From Bryobacterales bacterium (GTDB lineage Bacteria; Acidobacteriota; Terriglobia; Bryobacterales; Bryobacteraceae), in contig PLRZ01000576.1 of NCBI GenBank assembly GCA_003164075.1, positions 1 through 5,333 of the forward strand: a stretch of DNA of 5,333 nucleotides, in the 5' to 3' direction. How positions within the stretch are numbered: the stretch's first letter is position 1; every line of letters begins with the position of its first letter. Under the pieces are notes generated by a model. The model was not told where the DNA came from and did no database searches. It worked only from the letters and a program-made list of their open reading frames with translations. The position numbers and the translations under genes are program-made. Positions 1 through 5,071 of this stretch are shown in pieces.

Positions 1-42
1 GGCTATTTTTCTTAGTCGGTGTCGGCGGCGGCTTGGGGTTTG

Positions 43-244
43 CTACGAAGCACCGCTCTGGAGACTCAGCCGGTGGGATTGATACCACTCAATCGTGTTG
101 CGGAGCCCGACATCGAACGGCGTAGTCGCCCGGAAGCCAAATTCGCGTTCAGCTCGGGTTACGTCCAGGCAGCGACGGGGCAGGCGCAGGGCTGTGTCGG
201 CGGTGACTCCGCGCCGGCCACGAACGATGTCGTTGAGGCGAGTT
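43..244. repeat. 202-bp perfect direct repeat, left copy
   Basis: This stretch is identical base for base to 4870-5071, in the same orientation, at an offset of 4827. Identity starts exactly at the CTA that is the reverse complement of the chimera's TAG stop codon. It ends at 244, where the left copy reads CGTG and the right copy reads GCCG. Just outside the left edge the two copies share only a short, imperfect GGGTT-type similarity (36-42 against 4863-4869). There are no terminal inverted repeats, transposase or obvious target-site duplications, so nothing marks it as an insertion sequence. Confidence 0.97.
43..244 (-). pseudogene. HigA/epimerase chimera, 5'-truncated copy
   Basis: Read on the - strand, this encodes the last part of a HigA-type helix-turn-helix ([12 protein letters not shown], then VTADTALRL; 181-244). 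It runs directly into the C-terminal end of an NAD-dependent epimerase/dehydratase ([25 protein letters not shown]; 43-180, stop at 43-45). The HigA N-terminus present in the right-hand copy is missing. Upstream of 244 the frame stays open to 537, but that extension (with [15 protein letters not shown] just before the junction) matches nothing I recognise and runs antisense through the BrnT-like gene. I treat it as a remnant with no function of its own. The family assignments rest on recognised motifs, not on a search. Confidence 0.7.
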
Positions 245-386
245 CGTGTGCGAGCGCTGGGTTTACAAATGCGGAACCTGGGCGCCAACCGGACGGCACC
301 GTTGTCAGGAAGATCGCCCCGCGGAAGGGCGAGGGTCACGGTGGGAAATGCGGCGGCTGAACCAGTTACGGGCTTCTCCGCTCGCC

Positions 387-415
387 TGGCCAAATACATA
401 CTCTGTATGTATACT
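387..415 (+). promoter_or_regulatory. putative promoter with overlapping palindromic operator
   Basis: TGGCCA (387-392, 4 of 6 to the -35 consensus) and TATACT (410-415, 5 of 6 to the -10 consensus) are separated by 17 bp. A perfect inverted repeat, ATACATA-CTCTG-TATGTAT (394-412), covers the spacer and the first bases of the -10 box. It is conspicuously AT-rich for this GC-rich region. A palindrome over a -10 box in front of a TA-type gene is the usual place for autoregulation by an antitoxin or TA complex. That role is inferred, and no antitoxin gene is found beside it. If transcription starts near 421, the ATG at 407 lies upstream of the transcript and the start would be GTG 434. Confidence 0.4.
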
Positions 416-661
416 GAGAGCAGATGGCAGAACGTGCTCAGATTCGACTGGGACCAAGGGAACACACAGCATATCGCCAGCCATCGGGTGACTCCTGGAG
501 AGGTTGAACAGGTATTCGCCAACGATGCGATGGACATCGACTACGACGTCATCGGAGGAGAGGAACGGTGGACTGTCCTACCCAAGCCTCCACAGAGGAT
601 GACAATTTTCATTGGTCTTAGCTCGAACAGCGCGCAGAGGGAGACCGGACTCGGCCCTTAG
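407..661 (+). CDS. BrnT (DUF497)-like toxin, divergent C-terminus
   Basis: BrnT toxins are RelE-fold ribonucleases, normally about 90-100 residues and co-transcribed with a downstream BrnA antitoxin. This 84-residue frame shows the family's N-terminal pattern: [19 protein letters not shown] at about 11-29, then EVEQVFAND (32-40), and GGEERWTVL (48-56) where the family has its conserved EER/W region. After that, the expected segment with a GR-hydrophobic strand and R-V-T-A ending is replaced by [13 protein letters not shown] and a non-matching tail. This is either divergence or an undetected frameshift near 610-625. No BrnA follows. The start is uncertain: ATG 407 lies inside the putative promoter palindrome and has no Shine-Dalgarno sequence. 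GTG 434 sits just before the conserved LRFDWD and would give 75 residues. It may be an orphan or decayed gene. A toxin other than BrnT in the same superfamily is possible. Confidence 0.6.
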   Translation: MYTESRWQNVLRFDWDQGNTQHIASHRVTPGEVEQVFANDAMDIDYDVIGGEERWTVLPKPPQRMTIFIGLSSNSAQRETGLGP

Positions 662-831
662 TGTTGCGCCGCCATGTCTCTTGACACAAGAAGCCTCACC
701 TTCCCCCAATTCCGTCGATGCAATCTCCCAATCGGCACTTTGGGGAGTATCCGCCAACCGCCATTTGTGCCCACCGTCCCCCAATCACCAACTGTGTACG
801 TGTTCAACAGTTCCGTTTGCTGGAGGTTGTT

Positions 832-891
832 ACTAGTGGCAAAAGGCGGAAGAGAGGACTAACTACTGGCGAAAGACGGAAGTATCGGCTA
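832..891. repeat. imperfect 30-bp tandem repeat, two units
   Basis: Units 832-861 and 862-891 match at 22 of 30 positions (ACTAGTGGCAAAAGGCGGAA against ACTACTGGCGAAAGACGGAA over the first 20). The period is a multiple of three. In the one open + frame it would read TSGKRRKRGL then TTGERRKYRL, a basic decapeptide repeat. No gene with a credible start contains it, so it may be a decayed repeat-containing gene or a simple local duplication. Confidence 0.6.
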
Positions 892-1208
892 ACTCCAATG
901 GGCGCACGGGGCTTTTGGGCAGTAACTTCCGGCGCCGTCGGCGCGGGTTACTCAGGCGACTTAGTCGCAGGGGAGTCGCGCGACCACCGGGAGGACGGCG
1001 CCACCCGGCACGGCGACCACGGCGACGTGCGTGCGCTAATTCGCGACACGCCGTCCTTGGCTACGATTGGACACACGTACGCGCCGACGGAATTCGCACA
1101 CGGCCGCAAACAGGGCCCCTCACGTTCGGCATCCCCCGCCTCTGGGCTTTTGATCCGAAACCGCCGATGTCCGTCTTCCATCTCGACTCGCTCGCCCCGG
1201 CCTGGTGA

Positions 1209-1224
1209 GCCTGCCTTTGCAGGC
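1209..1224. repeat. short inverted repeat / hairpin
   Basis: GCCTGC-CTTT-GCAGGC gives a 6-bp GC-rich stem with a 4-nt loop. No T-tract follows, so it is a poor intrinsic terminator. It lies about 70 bp upstream of the PIN remnant. A similar palindrome at 2633-2648 also lies upstream of a TA pair. Confidence 0.5.
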
Positions 1225-1291
1225 AGCAGCCGTCCGCCGGTTGGGGCTGCCTGCCGACGGCCGAACCTGCGACAATGACCACAGGAGAACG

Positions 1292-1472
1292 ATGGCGATT
1301 ATGTACCAGGTGGTGATCGACACCAATGTCCTCGTGGCGGCACTCCGATTCGAGGCGTGGCTCTTCGTTCCGGCTCCTGGATCTGGTGGGAGATCCACGC
1401 TGGCCGGCGAATTTGTCGGTTGCGCTGGCGCTCGCGAGCAGAGAGAGCGGGATGATGCCAGGTGCATGGTAA
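1292..1472 (+). pseudogene. PIN-domain toxin remnant (frameshifted, truncated)
   Basis: The start MAIMYQVVIDTNVLVAALR is the classic N-terminus of the PIN-family TA ribonucleases with a V-I-D-T-N-V-L motif; the D is the first metal-binding acid. AGGAG at 1283-1287 precedes ATG 1292 by 4 nt and ATG 1301 by 13 nt. After LR the frame turns into unrelated residues and ends at 1477. Removing one T from the TT at 1349-1350 restores family-like sequence (SRRGSSFRLLDLVGDPRWP, then ANLSVALAL) up to a TAA at 1470-1472. Even then the product is only about 59 residues against about 135-140 in the family. It stops after NLSVALALASRESG, so the remaining catalytic acids are lost. The gene is therefore both frameshifted and 3'-truncated. 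A sequencing error could explain the first defect but not the second. Confidence 0.8.
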
Positions 1473-1492
1473 AATAGACGAAGGAGATCAGC

Positions 1493-1729
1493 ATGGCGAC
1501 AACTTCGACTCCGATCAGCGAGCAGGAGCGCGAGAGCCGCAGGCGGGCACTGGTTGCCATGACCGCCCACCTTCGGATCGAAGATTTGCGCTTGGATGAA
1601 GAACTGAAGCGCATCTTCGATCGGCACGTGGATGGCGAGATAGGCGACGAGGAACTGAGCGCCGCGATAGACGAACTTAATGAGCACCGCCTCGGACCCC
1701 TACCTGTATCCTGGAACGAACGTCCTTAG
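1493..1729 (+). CDS. VbhA-like antitoxin of Fic toxin
   Basis: VbhA-type antitoxins are small helical proteins that hold class I Fic proteins inactive by pushing an inhibitory glutamate into the ATP site. This 78-residue protein has the family layout: a charged N-terminus, an inhibitory helix AMTAHLRIEDLRL (22-34), then the VbhA domain with RIFDRHVDGEIGDEELSAAI (40-59). The start is firm, with AAGGAG at 1481-1486 six nt before ATG 1493. The known inhibitory motif is S/T-x-x-x-E-G/N. Here the glutamate is kept (E30), but the S/T position is H26 and the G/N position is D31. The last 17 codons overlap the downstream fic start, which suggests translational coupling. Partner and function follow from the adjacent Fic protein; the altered motif leaves the strength of inhibition open. 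Confidence 0.85.
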   Translation: MATTSTPISEQERESRRRALVAMTAHLRIEDLRLDEELKRIFDRHVDGEIGDEELSAAIDELNEHRLGPLPVSWNERP

Positions 1730-2516
1730 GAACATTGCGGGTCTCCGCAACCCAGAGCAATTGGCCGCGTTCGAAACGGCAAAGACAGCTCAGCGCATCT
1801 ACGAGTTGCAAGGGAATCCGGTGAGCGGCAGTTTTGATGCTTCACATCTGAAGGCGATTCACAGACACATCTTTCAGGACGTATTCCCATGGGCCGGACA
1901 GTTCCGAACTACGGTGCTGGGCAAGACCGAGGGGGTCGGGCTACCGGTCACTTGGTTCACGCCGCCGCACCTGATCGCGCGTGAGGCGGATCGGATATTC
2001 GGGTGGCTGCTCCGGTTGAACCTGCTTGGCGGGCTCGATCAGATTGAGTTCGCGCAAGGCTGTGCGGCGCTTCTGGCAAGACTCAACAACCTCCATCCGT
2101 TTCGTGAGGGTAACGGGAGAACGCAGAGGCTGTTCGTCGAGGCCCTTGCTCGGCGGTCAGGACACGAATTGCACTTTGAGGTCGTCAGCAAGGAGCGAAT
2201 GGTACAGGCGAGTATCGAGGCCAATCATGGCAATGTTGGCATGATGACGCGGATGTGTGAGGAAATTCTCGACGAGGATCGAGTACAGTCTTTGCTACGC
2301 GCCATCGCTTTTCTTACCCGTGAGAAGTTCAACTGGAACGATACCTACATCTCGACGACGACCCATGGCGAGAACTACACCGGGAGACTCGTCGGCCGCG
2401 ACGGAGAAGCCTTCATGATGCGGTCGGACGACGACCGGATCCTCATTGGACGAGCTGATGATATTGATTCGAGCGCTCGCAGCGGCGACCGTCTTGAGTT
2501 TCGCGCCAGTTCGTGA
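1680..2516 (+). CDS. fic: Fic/DOC family AMP-transferase toxin with BepA-like C-terminal domain
   Basis: Fic enzymes transfer AMP from ATP to hydroxyl groups of target proteins; the bacterial TA members in this class target DNA gyrase and topoisomerase IV (family knowledge). This 278-residue protein has DPYLYPGTNVLRN (6-18) typical of the family N-terminus and a substrate-binding flap region around 70-99 (PWAGQFRTT, then TWFTPPHLI). The complete catalytic loop HPFREGNGRTQR is at 139-150, with catalytic H139, E143, N145 and R147/R150. After the Fic core, residues about 218-275 (WNDTYIS, GRLVGRDGEAFMM, RILIGRADDI) resemble the OB-fold that follows Fic in Bartonella BepA/VbhT-type proteins. ATG 1680 overlaps the antitoxin frame by 50 bp, the order expected for a VbhA-Fic module. 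No motif residue is missing, so it is probably active. The target is not determinable from sequence. Confidence 0.95.
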   Translation: MSTASDPYLYPGTNVLRNIAGLRNPEQLAAFETAKTAQRIYELQGNPVSGSFDASHLKAIHRHIFQDVFPWAGQFRTTVLGKTEGVGLPVTWFTPPHLIAREADRIFGWLLRLNLLGGLDQIEFAQGCAALLARLNNLHPFREGNGRTQRLFVEALARRSGHELHFEVVSKERMVQASIEANHGNVGMMTRMCEEILDEDRVQSLLRAIAFLTREKFNWNDTYISTTTHGENYTGRLVGRDGEAFMMRSDDDRILIGRADDIDSSARSGDRLEFRASS

Positions 2517-2632
2517 ATTCCAGCGCCGCAGACGTGCGACGGAGGGTTCCGAGGACCTCGCTACTTTGTGTCGATGGCCTTCTGTCGTCGTACCATGATC
2601 GGGCACTTACACCAGTCTCAACTCCGGTAACT

Positions 2633-2648
2633 TGCCTGCCAGCAGGCA
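2633..2648. repeat. 16-bp palindrome
   Basis: TGCCTGC-CA-GCAGGCA has perfect 7-bp arms around a 2-bp centre. It lies about 170 bp upstream of the antitoxin at 2821, in a gene-free spacer. It could be an operator or part of a weak terminator after fic, but there is no T-tract. Its core, GCCTGCC-n-GCAGGCA, also occurs at 1209-1225 with a three-base centre. Confidence 0.45.
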
Positions 2649-2809
2649 TCTCAACTCGGGTCTGCCGAGCATGCAGGCGTCGCCATACACGCAGTGGCAG
2701 GTCACGAGGGGAAGTACTGTGATCGAGAGCAGAAGGGGACCACGTTACGACGAGGCTGTGGCAAACTGGAGATGGGTGCGGTCGAATGTTCGGAGGCCGC
2801 AGAAAGGGC

Positions 2810-2814
2810 AGGAG
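2810..2814 (+). promoter_or_regulatory. Shine-Dalgarno that fixes the antitoxin start
   Basis: AGGAG six nt before ATG 2821. The frame is open further upstream to an ATG at 2632, but this site and the loss of protein-like sequence above it favour 2821. Confidence 0.7.
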
Positions 2815-2820
2815 ACACCA

Positions 2821-3084
2821 ATGGCCTCAGTGAAGGAGATTCTGGTTCAGGAGGTTGAGCGCCTCTCCGATGAGGACGCTCGGCGAGTTCTGGAGTTGCT
2901 CAGGACAACCACAGCCGGCGTAACGGGGCGGCCGAAGCTCACACGCGAGGAGTTGATCCGACGGGCGGCAGGCCATCCGGGAATCCGTCCTCCAGATCTG
3001 AATGCACCACCGTTCCGGAAGGTCAAGCCCATCAAATGTCCGGGCATTCCTGCGTCTGAGCTTCTCATCCGCGATCGCCGATGA
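2821..3084 (+). CDS. antitoxin partner of VapC-type PIN toxin
   Basis: This 87-residue acidic/basic protein sits directly in front of a PIN toxin and shares an ATGA overlap with it (its TGA at 3082-3084, toxin ATG at 3081). That is the standard VapBC arrangement. The N-terminus MASVKEILVQEVERLSDEDA (1-20) and RRVLELLR (21-28) form a predicted amphipathic helical pair. The C-terminal part is proline-rich and extended, ending in IPASELLIRDRR (76-87), a type of tail that wraps around the PIN toxin in many antitoxins. I see no clear ribbon-helix-helix, AbrB or Phd DNA-binding motif, so the name VapB is not assigned. Its role is inferred mainly from gene order, coupling and size. It should be proteolytically labile and autoregulatory if it behaves like related systems. 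Confidence 0.78.
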   Translation: MASVKEILVQEVERLSDEDARRVLELLRTTTAGVTGRPKLTREELIRRAAGHPGIRPPDLNAPPFRKVKPIKCPGIPASELLIRDRR

Positions 3085-3560
3085 CACTCTTCTACATCGA
3101 CGCCAGTGCCTGGGTGAAACGGCACTTCCAGGAAGTTGGGAGTGGTTGGGTGAATCGGCAGTTCGAACAAGGGATGCTGATGGGAGCATCGACACTCGGC
3201 CTGATCGAGGTGGCGGCGGCATGCGCAAGAAAGCGGACTGCCGGCGCAATTGACGCGGGCCGTTTTCAGCAGATTGAGATTGACCTGCTTGACGACTGGG
3301 AGGGCATGTTCCAGGTGGGCCTCACGGCGGAGACAGTCGAGCGATCCTTGGAGGTGGTGAGAACCTGTGCATTGCGCGGTGCCGATTGCACACATCTCGC
3401 CTCGGCGGTCATCCTCAAGGAGCGGCTCGCGATTCAGACCAGCGAGTTCGCATTGGTTACGTCCGATCAGGAATTGAAGGCGGCCGCGCTCAAGACGGGT
3501 TTGAACGTGGTCGATCCTCTTGAGGAGGAAAGGAACACCTCGGCGCATCCGACGCCTTGA
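3081..3560 (+). CDS. vapC: VapC-type PIN-domain ribonuclease toxin
   Basis: VapC toxins are Mg2+-dependent RNases, commonly cutting tRNA or rRNA. The 159-residue protein shows the PIN layout. FYIDASAWVK (4-13) supplies the first acid, D7. STLGLIEVAAACARK (37-51) supplies E43. RGADCTHLASAVILKE (99-114) supplies D102. LVTSDQELKAAA (125-136) supplies D129. All four acidic positions expected for the metal site are present, so it is probably catalytically competent. The length is at the long end for VapC because of a polar tail (about 148-159). That tail is the part overlapping the convergent gene on the other strand. The ATGA overlap with the upstream antitoxin indicates translational coupling. 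The RNA target cannot be read from the sequence. Confidence 0.93.
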   Translation: MTLFYIDASAWVKRHFQEVGSGWVNRQFEQGMLMGASTLGLIEVAAACARKRTAGAIDAGRFQQIEIDLLDDWEGMFQVGLTAETVERSLEVVRTCALRGADCTHLASAVILKERLAIQTSEFALVTSDQELKAAALKTGLNVVDPLEEERNTSAHPTP

Positions 3561-3855
3561 CCGCCTGGCGCCCAGCACGCGCATCCTCACTGAATTGTCG
3601 TGCGGCCCAGCGAGCAAGAGCGAGCGCCTGCTCTGTGCTGATTCCTTCCCAGATTTCCTCGCCGTCCGGGGTTCCGACAAGCAGGAATGCCGTCAGTATC
3701 GAGGGCTGGCGGGGTGAATCCCATTCGCGCGGCGTGATTCCCACCACCGTCACTCGCGCATACGTCGCCGCCCGCCGGGCAAGCGGAGCCATCGCCGCGG
3801 GTTCGGCGGTGAACAGAGACTGCCCAGTGTGACTGCGCGGGCTGCCGGCGTTCAA
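3490..3855 (-). CDS. conserved-looking protein of unknown function
   Basis: I do not recognise this protein. The 121-residue frame has coding-like codon use (GC-rich third positions) and a sensible soluble composition. Its core is RRAATYARVTVVGITPREWD (27-46), ILTAFLLVGTPDGEEIWEGI (52-71) and STEQALALARWAARQFSEDA (72-91). This suggests a small alpha/beta fold: strands, a turn, then an amphipathic helix. The longest start is TTG at 3855, and ATG at 3792 (residue 22) is an alternative; neither has a clear Shine-Dalgarno sequence. It converges on vapC, and their 3' ends overlap by 71 bp, with its last 24 residues antisense to the vapC tail. It may be a real gene between two TA modules or a fragment of a larger one. 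The + strand frames here look non-coding. Confidence 0.45.
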   Translation of the reverse strand: MNAGSPRSHTGQSLFTAEPAAMAPLARRAATYARVTVVGITPREWDSPRQPSILTAFLLVGTPDGEEIWEGISTEQALALARWAARQFSEDARAGRQAVKASDAPRCSFPPQEDRPRSNPS

Positions 3856-3924
3856 TATGGCCGGAATGGAATCGCCGCCTCGGGGAATAGGAAACCCACC
3901 GTCCGGGTGGTTGTGGGAAACTAT

Positions 3925-3931
3925 GGAGGAG
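3925..3931 (+). promoter_or_regulatory. strong Shine-Dalgarno that fixes the MNT start
   Basis: GGAGGAG eight nt before ATG 3940. The frame is open back to 3829, but this site and the position of the conserved domain favour the shorter protein. Confidence 0.75.
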
Positions 3932-3939
3932 ACTGGACC

Positions 3940-4299
3940 ATGGCGACAGAACAGAGACGGCCGACGGAGCGCCGGATACCGTCCATGGACGATCCGATGT
4001 TGGCGGAGGTGGTGGATCGCCTTGTACAGACCTATCGGCCACAGAAGGTCTACCTTTTCGGTTCTGCCGCTCGGGGAGACGCTGGTCTGGACAGCGACTA
4101 CGACGTACTCGTCGTCGTTCCGGATGATCTTCCGGCGTCCCGACGGGACGAGCGGCTCGGTTACGCTGCCTTGGTGGGCACGGGAACTTCAGTCGACGTC
4201 CTCGTTTACAGGGCCAGCGAGTTCTACGGACGCCTGCCGCTGAGAGCCTCGCTTCCCGCCACTGTGGTCCGGGAGGGCACACTGCTCTATGCAGCCTGA
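3940..4299 (+). CDS. mntA: MNT-domain nucleotidyltransferase antitoxin
   Basis: Minimal nucleotidyltransferases of this type act as antitoxins by transferring AMP groups from ATP to their HEPN partner (type VII TA, known for the Shewanella HepT/MntA pair). The 119-residue protein carries the signature GSAARGDAGLDSDYD (41-55), preceded by the usual KVYLF strand (36-40). D53 and D55 form the catalytic pair and D86 in TSVDVLVY (83-90) is the third acid. The active site thus looks complete. Its stop overlaps the start of the HEPN gene by 11 bp, giving translational coupling. The N-terminal DDPMLAEVVDRLVQTYRP (17-34) is the expected first helix. The family is clear. Use of AMP as donor product and the antitoxin role are inferred from the pairing. 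Confidence 0.9.
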   Translation: MATEQRRPTERRIPSMDDPMLAEVVDRLVQTYRPQKVYLFGSAARGDAGLDSDYDVLVVVPDDLPASRRDERLGYAALVGTGTSVDVLVYRASEFYGRLPLRASLPATVVREGTLLYAA

Positions 4300-4705
4300 C
4301 GATTTTCGCCGGACCGACACGAAGGATTGGCTATCAAGGTCTGCCGAGGACTTGCGCAACGCCGAGCATGATTTGACGGCCGCTCCGCCCTTCATTCGAG
4401 ACGCTCTTTTCCATACGCAGCAGGCCGTTGAGAAAGCTTGCAAGGGCTTTCTCGCTTGGCACGATCAACCTTTCCCCAAGATTCATAACCTGGAAGAGTT
4501 GGGCCATCTGTGTGCCGCGCTGGACGCTGACCTCGCCGGGTTCGGTGCCCAGGCTGCTCCGCTGAACAAGTACGCTGTTCGGTTTCGTTACCCAGGTGAG
4601 CCCTATTCGCCGGCTATCGAGGAAGCCCGTGAGGCTTTGGAATTGGCGCGCCGCATTGTTGCGCATATTCTCACGCGGCTTCCCGGAAAAGTGCAGCCGG
4701 ACTAG
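4289..4705 (+). CDS. HEPN-domain toxin partner of MNT
   Basis: HEPN proteins are helical and often act as RNases in TA and phage-defence systems. This 138-residue protein starts inside the upstream MNT gene (11-bp overlap). It shows the HEPN pattern DWLSRSAEDLRNAEHDL (13-29), FHTQQAVEKACKGFLAW (41-57), KIHNLEELG (64-72) and NKYAVRFRYPGE (93-104), with a final helix ARRIVAHIL (120-128). This is the QQAxEK/HxLxxL/RYP branch of the family. The RNase motif R-x(4-6)-H is not visible where RNase-active HEPNs with an RN...H loop carry it. The only match to that spacing is R121-RIVA-H126 in the last helix, of uncertain meaning. It may be a true toxin using a different site or a non-RNase partner. The pairing itself is very typical. 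Confidence 0.88.
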   Translation: MQPDDFRRTDTKDWLSRSAEDLRNAEHDLTAAPPFIRDALFHTQQAVEKACKGFLAWHDQPFPKIHNLEELGHLCAALDADLAGFGAQAAPLNKYAVRFRYPGEPYSPAIEEAREALELARRIVAHILTRLPGKVQPD

Positions 4706-4780
4706 CCCGGAACGATCACGAATTGCTGGAATTGTTGCAGTGACGCCGAAGGAATTTCTGATGGAGATTGGAGAGCACGT

Positions 4781-4909
4781 GTGACTCTGAACGTGACCCT
4801 GCCGGATTCGCTGTACAAGAAAGCAATGGAAGTGGCCGAACGGGAGCAGATCTCTGTTGAGCGGGTTGTCTACGAAGCACCGCTCTGGAGACTCAGCCGG
4901 TGGGATTGA
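4781..4909 (+). pseudogene. antitoxin N-terminus truncated at repeat boundary
   Basis: GTG 4781, preceded five nt away by GGAGAG (4770-4775), opens a 42-codon frame. It begins MTLNVTLPDSLYKKAMEVAE (1-20), followed by [10 protein letters not shown] (21-30). This is the N-terminus of a common small antitoxin class: a beta strand then an amphipathic helix, as in ribbon-helix-helix-like proteins usually paired with PIN or RelE toxins. From codon 30/31 the frame enters the 202-bp repeat at 4870. It then reads [12 protein letters not shown], an antisense product of the epimerase tail, before stopping at 4907-4909. The normal C-terminus that binds a toxin is therefore missing, and no partner toxin follows. 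The good ribosome-binding site suggests it was an active gene before truncation. The family name is not certain. Confidence 0.65.
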
Positions 4910-5071
4910 TACCACTCAATCGTGTTGCGGAGCCCGACATCGAACGGCGTAGTCGCCCGGAAGCCAAATTCGCGTTCAGCTCGGGTTACGTCCAGGCAGC
5001 GACGGGGCAGGCGCAGGGCTGTGTCGGCGGTGACTCCGCGCCGGCCACGAACGATGTCGTTGAGGCGAGTT
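4870..5071. repeat. 202-bp perfect direct repeat, right copy
   Basis: Identical to 43-244 in the same orientation. Its left edge (4870) coincides with the chimera's stop codon and with the break in the antitoxin that starts at 4781. Its right edge (5071) lies inside the HigA helix-turn-helix. Coding sequence continues smoothly beyond that point in this copy, so the right side is probably the native context and the left copy the truncated one. Confidence 0.97.

Larger units (their letters stand above)
662..1291. other. gene-poor region, about 630 bp
   Basis: Several frames are open here, but their translations are rich in R, P, G and S and low in complexity. None shows a recognisable domain, a credible ribosome-binding site or coding-like codon use. 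The longest, 718-1278 and 915-1208 on the + strand, look like chance open frames in GC-rich DNA or badly decayed genes. The only structure found is the 30-bp tandem repeat at 832-891 and the hairpin at 1209-1224. The antitoxin expected upstream of the PIN remnant at 1292 is not recognisable, so part of this region may be its decayed remains (inference). Confidence 0.55.
2517..2820. other. intergenic gap, no gene recognised
   Basis: This 304-bp spacer separates the Fic module from the next TA pair. The frame of the downstream antitoxin stays open back to 2632, but the extra residues do not look like a protein domain and the ribosome-binding site lies at 2810-2814. One palindrome (2633-2648) is present. 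I could not place a -35/-10 pair with confidence. Confidence 0.5.

Noticed and set aside
43..244. The 202-bp repeat as an insertion sequence or MITE
   Set aside because: There are no terminal inverted repeats, and the content is clearly fragments of two ordinary protein genes.
403..418. Possible LexA/SOS box (CTGTATGTATACTGAG)
   Set aside because: The right half should be ACAG at fixed spacing and reads TGAG; the real symmetry is the ATACATA/TATGTAT palindrome instead.
880..900. Possible integron attC core (CGGCTAACTCC)
   Set aside because: It does not fit the RYYYAAC/GTTRRRY pair, no matching partner lies at the right distance, and no integrase is present.
915..1208. A 97-codon + strand frame ending in a region with readable motifs (GYDWTHVRADGIR)
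   Set aside because: Its arginine-rich first half and lack of any recognisable family or start signal make it unsupported.
1209..1224. Intrinsic terminator
   Set aside because: The stem is only 6 bp and no run of T follows.
718..1278. A 186-codon open frame on the + strand
   Set aside because: The translation is low-complexity, with no domain, no ribosome-binding site and no coding-like codon pattern; long chance frames are common in GC-rich DNA.
3587..4282. A 231-codon - strand frame opposite the MNT gene
   Set aside because: It is antisense to a clearly recognised MNT domain, and its translation is R/P-rich with no family resemblance.
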